Part shown: piece by piece, positions 9,473 through 18,606 of the stretch
How the letters are laid out: every line of letters begins with the position of its first letter
Numbering within the stretch: position 1 is the first letter of the stretch
Made by a program: the position numbers and the translations under genes
Notes under the pieces: generated by a model
The model's input: only the letters and a program-made list of their open reading frames with translations
What the model was told of the DNA's origin: nothing
Database searches by the model: none
Assembly (NCBI RefSeq): GCF_016839145.1
Contig: NZ_CP069303.1
Span: forward strand, 4,393,001-4,457,000
Reading direction: 5' to 3'
Length of the DNA stretch: 64,000 bases
Origin: Shinella sp. PSBB067
Lineage (GTDB): Bacteria > Pseudomonadota > Alphaproteobacteria > Rhizobiales > Rhizobiaceae

Positions 9473-11557
9473 CTACTCGATGAACACCCGCACGCTCGCC
9501 GCCCGCCCGGCGGCGTCGATCACCGTCAGCGTCGAGAAGCCCGCGCCCTCCGGCGTCCACTGCGTCGTGCGCCGGCGTGGGGCTTCGGGCAGCACCTTGC
9601 CGTTGGCGAGCCAGCGGAAGGGTGCGCGGCCGCCCTGGAGCTTCAGGACGAGCGGCGCGATTGCGCCCGCCGCCGTCGCGCCGAGTTCCACATGGGCGCC
9701 TTCCGGCGGATAGACGATTTCCGGCGCGGGCTCGCGCCCGGCGGTCGCGACGAGGCCGTTCGCGGTGGTGGAGAAGCGGCGCATGCTCGCCGGCAGTTCC
9801 GATTGCGCAATGTGCACGGCGCCGGCCGGGGCGCGCGGCAGCGCGGTGATGGCGATGCCCGAGCGCGAGAAGGCTTCGAAGAGGATGGGCGCGGCAGCGC
9901 CATAGCCCGTCAGGCCCGGCACGGCGCCGTTGTCGGCGCGGCCGACCCAGACGCCGAGCACATGCCGGCCGTCGTATCCGACCGACCAGGCGTCGCGGTA
10001 GCCGTAGCTCGTGCCGGTCTTGTAGGCGATGCCGAGCCGGCGGCTGCCGGTCGGCGGGATGACGCCGGACAGCACGTCCGAGACATGCCAGACGGCGACG
10101 GGGTCGAGCAGCGGATCGCCGTCGATGACGGCGGCATCGCCCGTGATGCCGTCGCCGAGCCGGACCGGCATGCCGCGATTGGCGAGCGCGGCATAGAGCT
10201 GGGTGAGGTCGCGCAGCGTGATGCCGAGGCCGCCGAGGCCGATGGCAAGGCCGGGCGTCTCGCCCGGCGGCAGTTCGGGCCGCACCTCGGCGCGGCGGAA
10301 GCGCACCATCAGCCGCGTCGGGCCGACGGCGTCGAGCAGGCGCACGGCGGGCACGTTGAGGGACAGTTGCAGGGCCTTGCGCACGCTGATGTCGCCCTGG
10401 TAGGTCATGTCGAAATTGCGCGGGCGATAGCCGGAGAAGTCGGCGGGGCGGTCCTCGACGATGGTCTCCTGCGCGACGAGGCCCTCTTCGAAGGCGAGGC
10501 CGTAGATGAACGGTTTCAGCGCCGAGCCGGGCGAGCGGCGGATGCGCGTCATGTCGATCCAGCCGGCGCGGCTGCCGTCGAAATAATCCGCCGAGCCGAC
10601 TTCGCCGAGGATCTCGCCGGTACGGGCATCGGCCATCACCATGGCGATGGAGACCTTCGGCCCGAGCCGTTCGGCCGCCTCGCGGGCGACGGTCTCCAGC
10701 CCGTCCTGCACGGTGCGGTCGAGCGTGGTGCTGCGCGTGACCGCCTTCGGGTCCTTGCGCAGCGCGAGCTCCGAAAGGTGGGCGGCATAGGACGGAAGCT
10801 GCCGGCGGCGGGTGGGGACGGCCTCGGCGCTCGCGCGCTCGGCCTCGCCCTCGCCGATGATATCGGAGACGGCCATGCGGTTCAGCACGCGCTCGCGCGC
10901 CTTTTTCGCCACCTCCCGGTGCCGGTCGGGCCGGCGTTTCTCGGGAAGCTGCGGCAGGGCGACGAGGAGGGCGGCTTCGGCGACCGACAGGCGCTTCGGC
11001 TCCTTGCCGAACCAGGCGAGGCTTGCCGCCCGCACGCCTTCCAGGTTGCCGCCATAGGGGGCGAGCGTCAGGTAGAGGTCGAGAATCTCGGCCTTGGAAA
11101 GCCGCCGTTCGAGCTGGACGGCGCGCGCCATCTGGCGCAGCTTGGCGAGCATCGACCGGCTCTCGCGCGGCTCGATCAGGCGGGCGACCTGCATGGAGAG
11201 CGTCGAGCCGCCCGAAACGATATGGCCGCTGGTGACGAACTGGCCGGCGGCGCGCAGCAGCGCCAGCGGATCGATGCCGGAATGCGCGTTGAAGCGCCGG
11301 TCCTCGTAGGCGACGAGCATGCGGACGAATTGCGGATCGACATCGGCGGCCGTGGTCTTCAGCCGCCAGTGCCCCTGCGGCGTCGCGAAGGCGCGCAGCA
11401 GTCGGCCATCGCGGTCGAGCACTTCCTTCGAGACGGTGTCCGCCACCCCCATGGGCGGCGGATAGGCGCGGTCCGCACGGTCGAGCCCGAAGGCGAGGGC
11501 GGCAATAGCCGCCGCCCCGCTGAAGGAACCGACGAGGAGCTTGCGCCAGAGCGCCAT
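9473..11557 (-). CDS. pbpC: Penicillin-binding protein 1C
   Basis: A 694-residue bifunctional peptidoglycan synthase. An N-terminal membrane anchor (about residues 5-25) is followed by the glycosyltransferase (GT51) domain with AYEDRRFNAHSGIDP and GGSTLSMQVARL, then the transpeptidase domain with the active-site serine in SPGSALKPF, the SLN triad in SLNVPA and YKTGTSYG. A C-terminal PBP1C-specific beta domain (from about residue 610) contains YPPEGAHVELG and ends in VRVFIE. It lies 11 bp behind the alpha-2-macroglobulin gene on the same strand. This pairing is known in many bacteria, where the macroglobulin traps incoming proteases and PBP1C is thought to repair the wall. Confidence 0.95.
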   Translation of the reverse strand: MALWRKLLVGSFSGAAAIAALAFGLDRADRAYPPPMGVADTVSKEVLDRDGRLLRAFATPQGHWRLKTTAADVDPQFVRMLVAYEDRRFNAHSGIDPLALLRAAGQFVTSGHIVSGGSTLSMQVARLIEPRESRSMLAKLRQMARAVQLERRLSKAEILDLYLTLAPYGGNLEGVRAASLAWFGKEPKRLSVAEAALLVALPQLPEKRRPDRHREVAKKARERVLNRMAVSDIIGEGEAERASAEAVPTRRRQLPSYAAHLSELALRKDPKAVTRSTTLDRTVQDGLETVAREAAERLGPKVSIAMVMADARTGEILGEVGSADYFDGSRAGWIDMTRIRRSPGSALKPFIYGLAFEEGLVAQETIVEDRPADFSGYRPRNFDMTYQGDISVRKALQLSLNVPAVRLLDAVGPTRLMVRFRRAEVRPELPPGETPGLAIGLGGLGITLRDLTQLYAALANRGMPVRLGDGITGDAAVIDGDPLLDPVAVWHVSDVLSGVIPPTGSRRLGIAYKTGTSYGYRDAWSVGYDGRHVLGVWVGRADNGAVPGLTGYGAAAPILFEAFSRSGIAITALPRAPAGAVHIAQSELPASMRRFSTTANGLVATAGREPAPEIVYPPEGAHVELGATAAGAIAPLVLKLQGGRAPFRWLANGKVLPEAPRRRTTQWTPEGAGFSTLTVIDAAGRAASVRVFIE

Positions 11558-11568
11558 GGCGTCCCCTC

Positions 11569-14500
11569 CTACTCGGCCTTGACGACCTGCATGCGGCCGG
11601 TCGCCGTGCGGGCGGAGTATTGCGGACGGTACATGTCCTCCACCTGCGCGGCCGGCAGATCGTAGGTGCCGGGTGTCACGGCGCGCACGACATAGGCGAG
11701 CGTCACCTCGCGGTTATCGCCCTCGCTGCGGTTGAAGGCGGCGACGAAGCGGTCGTAGCGGAACTCGGTATGCGCCGCCTCGGTCTCGCCGAGCCAGTCG
11801 AAGTTGGAAAGCTTCGCGCTGTCGACGAGGCTCGGATTGTCGATCTCGAAGCCGGCGGGCAGGAGGTCGGTGATGATGATGCGCGACGGCCAGCTATTGT
11901 GCTCCGTCACCTTCAGCACCACGACGTAACGCTCGTTCTGCGTGGCCTCCGTGATGTTCGCCTCCTCGCCGTCGAGCGTGTAGTAGGTGCGCTCGATGGC
12001 GAAGCCGTCGCCGCCGGCCGGCAGCGGATCGGCGGGAGCCGCCACGGTGGTCAGCATGGCCGAGACCGGCTCGCCGGTGCGGTTGGCGATGGTCAGCGGA
12101 TGCTCCAGCAGGGACTTGCCGGTCATCTGCGCGGCATAGCCGCCGTCCCGCGGCGCGCCGTTGACCTCCAGCTTCAGGCCCTTGTCGGCATCCCGCACGG
12201 AGCGCGCGGCGAGCAGCATCCATGTCTGTTCCTGCGTGCTGGTCCAGCGCTTGTTATCCCATTCCTTGGCGACGAGCTTCGTCAGGTCCGGGATGACATC
12301 GGGAACCGGCCGGCTTTCCGCGGCGAGCGCCAGGATCGCCGCGCCGTCGCGCAGCGACGAGCCGTAGTCGGTGCGCGAGAGGCTGGCATTCATGACGGTC
12401 TCGCGCGACAGGCCGAGCGCGTTGGAGAAGATCGTCATCGAGCGCTGGGCATCGCCGTAGAGGCCGAGCGCGCCGGCGATCTGCGCGCGGGCGAGCGGCG
12501 AGGAGAACTCCGGGAGCTTCGTGTCCGCATAGTAGCGCAGGTCGCTGATCGCGGCCTTGCGGTTGCGGGCGAGCACATAGAGCGCATAGGCGATCTCGTT
12601 GCCCTGGGTGGAGACGTTGACGTCGTAGGAGAGGGCGTTCTGCAGGTTGGAGAGCGCCTGCACCATGGCCTGTTCCGGCACCTCGAACTTCTGCTCGCGG
12701 GCGCGGGTCAGGAAGTCGGTGACGAAGGCGTCGAGCCACAGGTCGCCATAGCCGGGAGACCAGAGGCCGAAGCTGCCGGAGGAGGACTGGTTGGCGAGGA
12801 CGCGATAGATGGCGTCCTGCACCCGCTTCTGCGTTTCCGTGTCCTCCGGCAGGCCGGACTGCCTGGAAAGCTCGCTCAGATAGAGGAGCGGCAGGGCGCG
12901 GCTCGTCGTCTGCTCCGTGCAGCCATAGGGATAGCGGTCGAGCGCCATCAGGAGGGCCGGAATGTCGAAGGCGGCGGCGCGCGAGACGTTGAGGCTGACC
13001 GAGGCGCCGGCAAGCTGGCTGTCGGCGAGCAACTGGTCGTCGATGGTGAGGCTGCCGTTCGCGGCGATCTCGATGGGCCGGCGCGTGGTGATGGGCATGG
13101 CGGCCGGGCGCACCGGCACGTTGAGCACCTGCTCCAGCGACATGTCCGCCCCGTTCGTCAGCTTGACGGTGACAAGGCCGTCGCCGGCCTCCCCGCCGAT
13201 CAGCGGCAGGGTAAGCGCGGTCTTGCCGCCGGGCTCCAGCTTCAGCACCTGGCCGGCGCCGGTCTGATCGACCATGACCGAGGCATTGTGCGTGACCTCG
13301 ACCGTGTAGTCACCGGCCGGCGCATCGGTATTGGCGATGTCGAGCCTCAGGTCCGCGCGGTCCCCGGGGGCGAGGAACTTCGGCAGGCTTGCCGTCACCA
13401 CGACCGGATCGCGGATGACGACGTCCTTCGACGCGCTGCCGACGCCCGTCTTCGTCCAGGCGACGGCCATGACGCGGGCGATGCCGTTGAACTGCGGAAT
13501 CTCGAAGCTGACCTTGGCATTGCCTTCCGCATCCAGCTTCACCGGGCCGGCGAAGAAGGCGACGAGCTTTTCCTTCGGCGGGTTGCCCTGCAGCGCCCCT
13601 TCGCCGCCGTCGCCGCCGGTGCGCAGACGCCCCGTCGTGCCGAGCGAGCCGTCGATCAGGCGGCCATAGATGTCGCGGATCTCCATGCCGAGGCGGCGCT
13701 GGCCGAAATACCAGCCGGCCGGATCGGGCGCCTCGTAGCGGGTGAGGTTGAGGATGCCGACATCGACGGCGGCGACCGTGACATAGGCCTCCTCATTGGC
13801 GCCGGCGCCCGCGACCTTCAGCGAAATGTCGAGCGGTTGGCGCGGCAGGGTCTTTTCCGGCACGTCGAGCGCGATGTTCAGCTTGCGCGCGGCGGGATCG
13901 ACCTTCAGCCAGGTGATGCCGATGGCGCGCATCGGCATGCGGCTTTCCTGGTCGGAGCCGGGGCGGTAGAGCGTTGCGGTGACGTAGGAGCCGGAGCCCC
14001 ATTCCTGGGTGACGGGAATTTCCACCTCGCCGCCCTCGGCGCCGATGGCGGCGGTCTGGGTGGCGATCAGGCTTTCCGCGCCGATGGTGACGAGGAGCTG
14101 GCCGGCATGGCGCGGCGAGACCTTGAGCCTGGCCGTCTCGCCGACGGCATAGCTTTCCTTGTCGAGCGAGATTTCCAGCGCATCGGGCGTTTCCGTCGAG
14201 GTCGCCGCGACATACCAGCCGGCGTCGAATTCGATGCTCGTCGCCGGGCCGTCCGGCTCGGGGCTCTCCACTTCGAGACGGTAGCGGCCCCAGGTGACGG
14301 GAACCGAGATGCGGCCGCCGTCGGCGGCGACGTCCAGCGTGCCGTTGGCGATCTGCGTCGTCGAGAGCACCGGCTCGTAGCGCCAGGAGCTGCCGTCGCG
14401 ATACCATTGATAGTTCCGCTCGACGGAAAGCAGCTTCCAGGGCAAGCCCTGCATCGCCGCCTTCGCTCCATCAGGATCGACGGCGACGACGTGGAAGTTG

Positions 14501-17028
14501 GCGACGCTGTTTTCCGAAAGCTCGCCGGCAAATTCCGGCTTCACGCCGATCATCGGGCCGGATGCCTTGACGGGCAGCGTCAGGTTGCGTTCGACCGCGC
14601 GGCCGCCCGCCTCCTTCATGCGCAGCGTCACCAGCGCTTCGAGGCGCTGCGTGGTGGAGGGAAGGTCGGAGACGGTGAGGTCGAAGGTCGTCCTGCCCTC
14701 GTCGTCGAGCACGTCGAGGCCGTCGAGCGGGATGCGGTTCTCCTCAAGCGCCTCCTCGTCGGCAAGGCCGAAGACATAGTTCGGATAGGCGGCATCCTGC
14801 CGCGTCGGCTTCAGGGCGACGTCGCCCTCGATCTCGAGCCCCGCGCCCGGCGCGCCGTAGAGATAGCGGCCCTCGACCGTGATGGGGGCCGGCGTCTCGG
14901 CATCGACGAACTTCGCGTCGGTCTTCATGTCGAATTCGATGCGATCCGGCACGAAGTCGTCGACGAGGAACTGCTTTTCGGCGATCGCCGTGCCCTTCGG
15001 GTCGGTATAGACCTGCATGGTCCAGGTGCCGCGCATGCTGTTTTCCATGAGCGGCAGGTCGACGGCATAGCCGCCGAGCGCGGCGCCGTCGGCCACCATG
15101 CGGCGGTCCTCGACGCCATCAGGGCGGCTGAAGACGAAGGTGAGCGGCAGCTTCTCGACAGCGTTCGATTCGATGTCGCGGGCAAGCGCCGCGACATGCA
15201 CCGTCTCGCCGGCGCGGTAGATGCCGCGTTCCGTCCAGGTGAGCACGTCGATGGCGCCCGGCGCCGGGCGGCCGGTGACGCCGCGGTCGGAAAGGTCGAA
15301 GCCGGCGCGCGTCATGTCGAGGAAGACGAAATCGCCCTCGCCCTTCTTCGCGAGGATCACGGCGGGCGTGTTGGCGGCGGTGCCGCGGATGAGGCCGGCG
15401 GTGAAGGTGGCGCGGCCGTCGGCATCGGTCGTCGCGGTGCCGAGCACCTCGTTGTTCCTGGCGATGAGCTGCAGCTCGACGCCTTCCAGCGGGCCGGCGC
15501 TGTCGAGCGAGCGGGCGAAGACGTTGAGGCCATCAGTGCCGGCATAGGTGGTGAGGCCGACATCCGAGACGACGAACCATTGCGTCGCCTTCGAGTCCCA
15601 TTCGTTGCTGCGGCCGTTCGTTGCCGCGGCGGTCAGGACGTAGACGCCGGGCTTGCGCTCGGGCAGCGCCTCGTCGACCGGGAAGCTGGTGACGACGTCC
15701 TTGTTGAGCTCCGGCGAGATGTCGATCTTGCCTTCCCAGACGAGCTCGCCGTTCTGGTTCTCGATAGTGCTCGCCGAATAGCCGTCGAGCTGGGTGAGGA
15801 AGCGGCTGTCGGCAAGCAGTCCGGCGATGGCGCGGTCGCCGACGCGGTAGAGCTTCAGGTCGGCGCTGTCGGTGTTGACCGAGACGATCGGGATGCCCCT
15901 GCGGACGCTGCCGGGCAGCACGAAGCCGTCGCCGGTGAAGCGCACCATCGCGGCGCGGTCCTGCACGTAGACATCGAGGTCGACGGCGTTCGCCAGCGGC
16001 TCGTCGACGGAGGAGGGCAGGCCGGGGCGGAAGGCGATCTTGTAGCGCTGGCCGTGCTTCAGGCCCTCCACGCAGATCTGCCGGTCCTTGGCTTCCACGG
16101 CCTTGGGCGCCGCGCCGTCGAGCGTGACGAAGGAGGCGTAGTCGGCGCCGGATTTTACCAGCGGCTCGGAGAATTCCACGCAGGCCCGCGGGCTGGCGCT
16201 GTCGGAATCGATCGTGTGGTTCACGACGCGGAAGCCCTGCCGGTCCCGCAGGCCGAGATAGGCCGAGCGCACCGCCACGTCGTCCTTCAGGTCCAGGCTG
16301 GCCTTGTAGGCGTTGATGCCGGCGCGGTAGCTGCCGGACTTGTCGAGCGTGTCGCCGAGCACGGCGAGCGCGCGGGCGCGCGTTTCCGTCGAGCGCGAAA
16401 GCTGGTAGGCGTTGATGGCGGCAAGCGCGCCCTGGCCGGCGAGATAGCTGTTGTCCTTGGCACGGCCCATGGCCTCGGCCGTCTCGATCCACAGATAGTA
16501 GTCGTCGGGGGCAATCGAGAGGGCGCCCCTGTAGGCGGCCAGCGCCTCGTCGAAGCGGCTGGAGGACGCCTCGATGCGGCCGAGCGAGGCAAGGCTTTCC
16601 GAACCCTGGCCCTCCTGGCCGTCGGGAAGCGCGAGATTGTCGCGGAAGGCGCGGGCGTCGTTCGCCATGGATTCGCCGATGAAGGAGAGCGCCGGCGGCG
16701 CGCCGAGATCGGCGGCATCGTCCGCCTTGACGATCTTGCCGGCGACGGCGCCCTGGAAATGGTTGAGCTGGTTGAAGTCGCTCTTCAGGAAGCACCACTT
16801 CACCTTGGGATTATAGGTGAAGGCGCGGCAGGACAGGTCGTCGATGCAGTCGGTCTTGCACTGGTCCAGCGTCACGTCCTGCACGGTGCGCAGGTCGAAG
16901 CCGAAATAGTCGCTGTTCTCGGTGGTGACGACGGTGCGCGTCTCTGCCGCATGGGCGGGCAGGGGCGGAGCGGCGACCGCGAGAACAAGAAATGCCGAGA
17001 AACCGAAGATTGCGCGCATAGACATCAA
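11569..17028 (-). CDS. Alpha-2-macroglobulin family protein with N-terminal PAN domain
   Basis: A 1819-residue secreted protease trap. Residues 1-27 are a signal peptide ending PAHA. A PAN/Apple-like domain follows (about residues 32-80) with six-cysteine character (QCKTDCIDD, CRAFTYN, WCFLKSDF). After a helical-repeat segment come the macroglobulin (MG) domains, including WTERGIYRAGETVHV. The thioester motif is present as GCTEQ with Cys1370, followed by the alpha-helical complement-like domain (LWSPGYGDLWLDAFVTDFL). The thioester would bind proteases covalently. Downstream pbpC is 11 bp away, so they form one operon. The length is typical for the large bacterial type with extra N-terminal domains. 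No lipobox cysteine is evident after the signal peptide. Confidence 0.92.
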   Translation of the reverse strand: MMSMRAIFGFSAFLVLAVAAPPLPAHAAETRTVVTTENSDYFGFDLRTVQDVTLDQCKTDCIDDLSCRAFTYNPKVKWCFLKSDFNQLNHFQGAVAGKIVKADDAADLGAPPALSFIGESMANDARAFRDNLALPDGQEGQGSESLASLGRIEASSSRFDEALAAYRGALSIAPDDYYLWIETAEAMGRAKDNSYLAGQGALAAINAYQLSRSTETRARALAVLGDTLDKSGSYRAGINAYKASLDLKDDVAVRSAYLGLRDRQGFRVVNHTIDSDSASPRACVEFSEPLVKSGADYASFVTLDGAAPKAVEAKDRQICVEGLKHGQRYKIAFRPGLPSSVDEPLANAVDLDVYVQDRAAMVRFTGDGFVLPGSVRRGIPIVSVNTDSADLKLYRVGDRAIAGLLADSRFLTQLDGYSASTIENQNGELVWEGKIDISPELNKDVVTSFPVDEALPERKPGVYVLTAAATNGRSNEWDSKATQWFVVSDVGLTTYAGTDGLNVFARSLDSAGPLEGVELQLIARNNEVLGTATTDADGRATFTAGLIRGTAANTPAVILAKKGEGDFVFLDMTRAGFDLSDRGVTGRPAPGAIDVLTWTERGIYRAGETVHVAALARDIESNAVEKLPLTFVFSRPDGVEDRRMVADGAALGGYAVDLPLMENSMRGTWTMQVYTDPKGTAIAEKQFLVDDFVPDRIEFDMKTDAKFVDAETPAPITVEGRYLYGAPGAGLEIEGDVALKPTRQDAAYPNYVFGLADEEALEENRIPLDGLDVLDDEGRTTFDLTVSDLPSTTQRLEALVTLRMKEAGGRAVERNLTLPVKASGPMIGVKPEFAGELSENSVANFHVVAVDPDGAKAAMQGLPWKLLSVERNYQWYRDGSSWRYEPVLSTTQIANGTLDVAADGGRISVPVTWGRYRLEVESPEPDGPATSIEFDAGWYVAATSTETPDALEISLDKESYAVGETARLKVSPRHAGQLLVTIGAESLIATQTAAIGAEGGEVEIPVTQEWGSGSYVTATLYRPGSDQESRMPMRAIGITWLKVDPAARKLNIALDVPEKTLPRQPLDISLKVAGAGANEEAYVTVAAVDVGILNLTRYEAPDPAGWYFGQRRLGMEIRDIYGRLIDGSLGTTGRLRTGGDGGEGALQGNPPKEKLVAFFAGPVKLDAEGNAKVSFEIPQFNGIARVMAVAWTKTGVGSASKDVVIRDPVVVTASLPKFLAPGDRADLRLDIANTDAPAGDYTVEVTHNASVMVDQTGAGQVLKLEPGGKTALTLPLIGGEAGDGLVTVKLTNGADMSLEQVLNVPVRPAAMPITTRRPIEIAANGSLTIDDQLLADSQLAGASVSLNVSRAAAFDIPALLMALDRYPYGCTEQTTSRALPLLYLSELSRQSGLPEDTETQKRVQDAIYRVLANQSSSGSFGLWSPGYGDLWLDAFVTDFLTRAREQKFEVPEQAMVQALSNLQNALSYDVNVSTQGNEIAYALYVLARNRKAAISDLRYYADTKLPEFSSPLARAQIAGALGLYGDAQRSMTIFSNALGLSRETVMNASLSRTDYGSSLRDGAAILALAAESRPVPDVIPDLTKLVAKEWDNKRWTSTQEQTWMLLAARSVRDADKGLKLEVNGAPRDGGYAAQMTGKSLLEHPLTIANRTGEPVSAMLTTVAAPADPLPAGGDGFAIERTYYTLDGEEANITEATQNERYVVVLKVTEHNSWPSRIIITDLLPAGFEIDNPSLVDSAKLSNFDWLGETEAAHTEFRYDRFVAAFNRSEGDNREVTLAYVVRAVTPGTYDLPAAQVEDMYRPQYSARTATGRMQVVKAE

Positions 17029-17207
17029 GTCCTCCTACCGCTGCCCGTCCCGTTGGCGCCACTGTCCAGACCCGATCCCCGCTTGTCAATCGAAAGACCG
17101 GGCATATGGGAGGGCAGAAGGAGGATGGCGCATGGAACCAGGGGAAAGACGTTTGAGGCAGGCGGTTCAATCGCCCGGAAATGCGAAATTCTTCGATCTC
17201 GGCCGCG

Positions 17208-17222
17208 TTAACCTTTTGTTAA
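17208..17222 (+). promoter_or_regulatory. CtrA-type binding box
   Basis: TTAA (17208-17211), 7 bp, TTAA (17219-17222), embedded in two direct GTTAACC copies, fits the alphaproteobacterial CtrA full-site pattern TTAA-N7-TTAA exactly. It lies 180 bp upstream of the macroglobulin gene (minus) and about 80-95 bp upstream of the candidate small RNA (plus). Binding is not shown; it is a motif match. Confidence 0.5.
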
Positions 17223-17262
17223 CCATATGCGCGCAGACTTCACATCATCGACGGGCGTTCTT

Positions 17263-17296
17263 CTGTCATAAGGCTGTTACAGCGGGCCGGTAGAAC
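17263..17296 (+). promoter_or_regulatory. Candidate PhoB-dependent promoter (Pho box plus -10)
   Basis: CTGTCAT (17263-17269), four bases, CTGTTAC (17274-17280) matches the Pho-box layout of two 7-bp repeats spaced by 4 bp. Ten bases further on is TAGAAC (17291-17296), a usable -10. In PhoB-dependent promoters the Pho box replaces the -35 at this distance. The predicted start would be near 17303. Confidence 0.5.
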
Positions 17297-17302
17297 CCTC
17301 GT

Positions 17303-17417
17303 CAGACACGAAAGTCGTGTTTCGCACACGCGGTGACCACGGATGTACTGGCACCCGCGCGAAACACTTCCCCGGTCAGGCCGGGATGAGGAAGCGGGGG
17401 GCGACCCTCGCTTTTTT
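17303..17417 (+). ncRNA. Candidate trans-acting small RNA with strong fold and terminator
   Basis: No coding frame is convincing in this gap, yet the sequence folds strongly. GTGTTTCGC (17317-17325) pairs perfectly with GCGAAACAC (17359-17367), and inside it GCGGTG (17330-17335) pairs with CACCCGC (17352-17358) with one bulge. A second hairpin CCCGG/CCGGG lies at 17371-17385. The 3' end is a rho-independent terminator, stem AGCGGGGG/CCCTCGCT (17393-17412) with a GCGA tetraloop and six T. A Pho box with -10 is placed to start it near 17303, giving an RNA of about 115 nt. I cannot assign it to a named family. The ends are predicted, not known. Confidence 0.55.
17393..17417 (+). terminator. Rho-independent terminator of the candidate sRNA
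   Basis: An 8-bp stem with one G-T pair, GCGA loop and T6 tract. It ends 170 bp before the AEC transporter start, so the transporter must have its own promoter or depend on read-through. Nothing else is recognised between 17418 and 17590. Confidence 0.75.
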
Positions 17418-17590
17418 CATTTGTGGCGGTCTCTCCCCCAGGCGATGCATCGTCTTGATTTCATGGGCTTCCCGATGCGGGGTGTACCGTACGCCCTGCC
17501 GGAATTGCTCTGGACCCTTCCCGTCGATTGGCCTACCCATGAAGCCGCAGGGCGGCCGCCTTGCCGCTTCTCCCTCCTTCGGACGGTTTC

Positions 17591-18535
17591 ATGTCGGACG
17601 TCGCCCTCAATGTCCTTCCCATCTTCGCGCTGATCCTGATCGGCTGGCTGCTCGTGCGCACCGGTTACCTGCGGGAGGAACTGGGCGAGGGGCTCGGCGA
17701 GTTCGTCTTCCGGGTCGCCGTGCCGGTCCTCTTGTTCCGCACCATCGCGGAGGCGGATTTTTCCGGCGAATCGCCGTTGCGCATCTGGCTCGCTTATTTC
17801 GCGGGCGTCGCCTTCACCTGGACCGTGGCCCACCTCGCCGCAACGCTCGGCTTCGGGCGGGATCGGCGGATCGGCGTGCTGGCCGGCGTCTCCTCCGCCT
17901 TCGCCAACACCATCTTCATCGGCCTGCCGCTGGTCTCGCGCATTGTCGGAAACGAGGGCGTGGTGGCGCTCTCGGTGCTTATTTCCGTGCACCTGCCGGT
18001 GATGATGATCGCCGGAACCGTCCTCATGGAGCGGGCGGAACGGAAGGAACATGCGCGCGAGCCGCAGCGCTTCTCCGCGCTGTTGCTCGGCATCGGCCGG
18101 AGCCTCGTGCGCAACCCGCTGGTGATCGGCCTTGTCGCCGGGGCGCTGTTCCATACCGGCGGCGTGCCGCTCTCCGGCCCGGTGAAGGTGGTGATCGACC
18201 AGCTCGCGGCCCTTGCCGCGCCGGCCGCGCTCGTTTCCATCGGCATGGCGCTCAACAAGTACAAGGTCGGCGGCAATGCAGGCATCGCGCTCGCCATGAC
18301 CGGCCTCAAGCTCCTCGTCCTGCCGGGCTCCGTCTATGTCGCCTGCCGGCTGCTCGGCCTTTCGCCGGAATGGACGGCGGCGATGGTGCTGACCTCTTCC
18401 GTGCCGACGGGCGTCAACGCCTGGCTGCTCGCCAACCATTTCGGCGTCGGCCACGCGCTCGCCTCCTCGACCATCACCATGACGACGGCGCTCGGCGTCT
18501 TCACCGTTTCCTTCTGGGCCTGGCTGCTCGGCTGA
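17591..18535 (+). CDS. AEC-family (auxin efflux carrier type) transporter
   Basis: A 314-residue integral membrane protein with about ten hydrophobic helices, two halves of five, as in the AEC/BART superfamily. It starts SDVALNVLPIFALILIGWLL, with a middle segment AFANTIFIGLPL and a closing SSVPTGVNAWLLANHFGVG, both typical AEC motifs with helix-breaking Asn/Pro. Bacterial members export or import organic acids such as malate and malonate, so the substrate is not readable here. The ATG at 17591 is preferred; a longer frame from a TTG at 17561 adds ten residues without a ribosome site. It ends at a shared terminator with the convergent cytochrome gene. Confidence 0.88.
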   Translation: MSDVALNVLPIFALILIGWLLVRTGYLREELGEGLGEFVFRVAVPVLLFRTIAEADFSGESPLRIWLAYFAGVAFTWTVAHLAATLGFGRDRRIGVLAGVSSAFANTIFIGLPLVSRIVGNEGVVALSVLISVHLPVMMIAGTVLMERAERKEHAREPQRFSALLLGIGRSLVRNPLVIGLVAGALFHTGGVPLSGPVKVVIDQLAALAAPAALVSIGMALNKYKVGGNAGIALAMTGLKLLVLPGSVYVACRLLGLSPEWTAAMVLTSSVPTGVNAWLLANHFGVGHALASSTITMTTALGVFTVSFWAWLLG

Positions 18536-18555
18536 GATCCCCTTTCGCCGGCAAC

Positions 18556-18584
18556 AAAAAACCCGGCGCGAAGGCCGGGTTTTC
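18556..18584. terminator. Bidirectional terminator between AEC gene and cytochrome c gene
   Basis: ACCCGGC (18561-18567) and GCCGGGT (18574-18580) form the stem, flanked by A5 on the left and T4 on the right. It therefore has a U-tract in both directions and can serve both convergent genes. Confidence 0.85.
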
Positions 18585-18606
18585 CAAATCCGTGGCTGGC
18601 GCTCTG

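Noticed and set aside
11620..17211. 1863-codon open frame opposite the macroglobulin gene
   Set aside because: It is the antisense shadow of a GC-rich gene with clear domains on the other strand; its product has random-looking His/Arg/Asp-rich composition.
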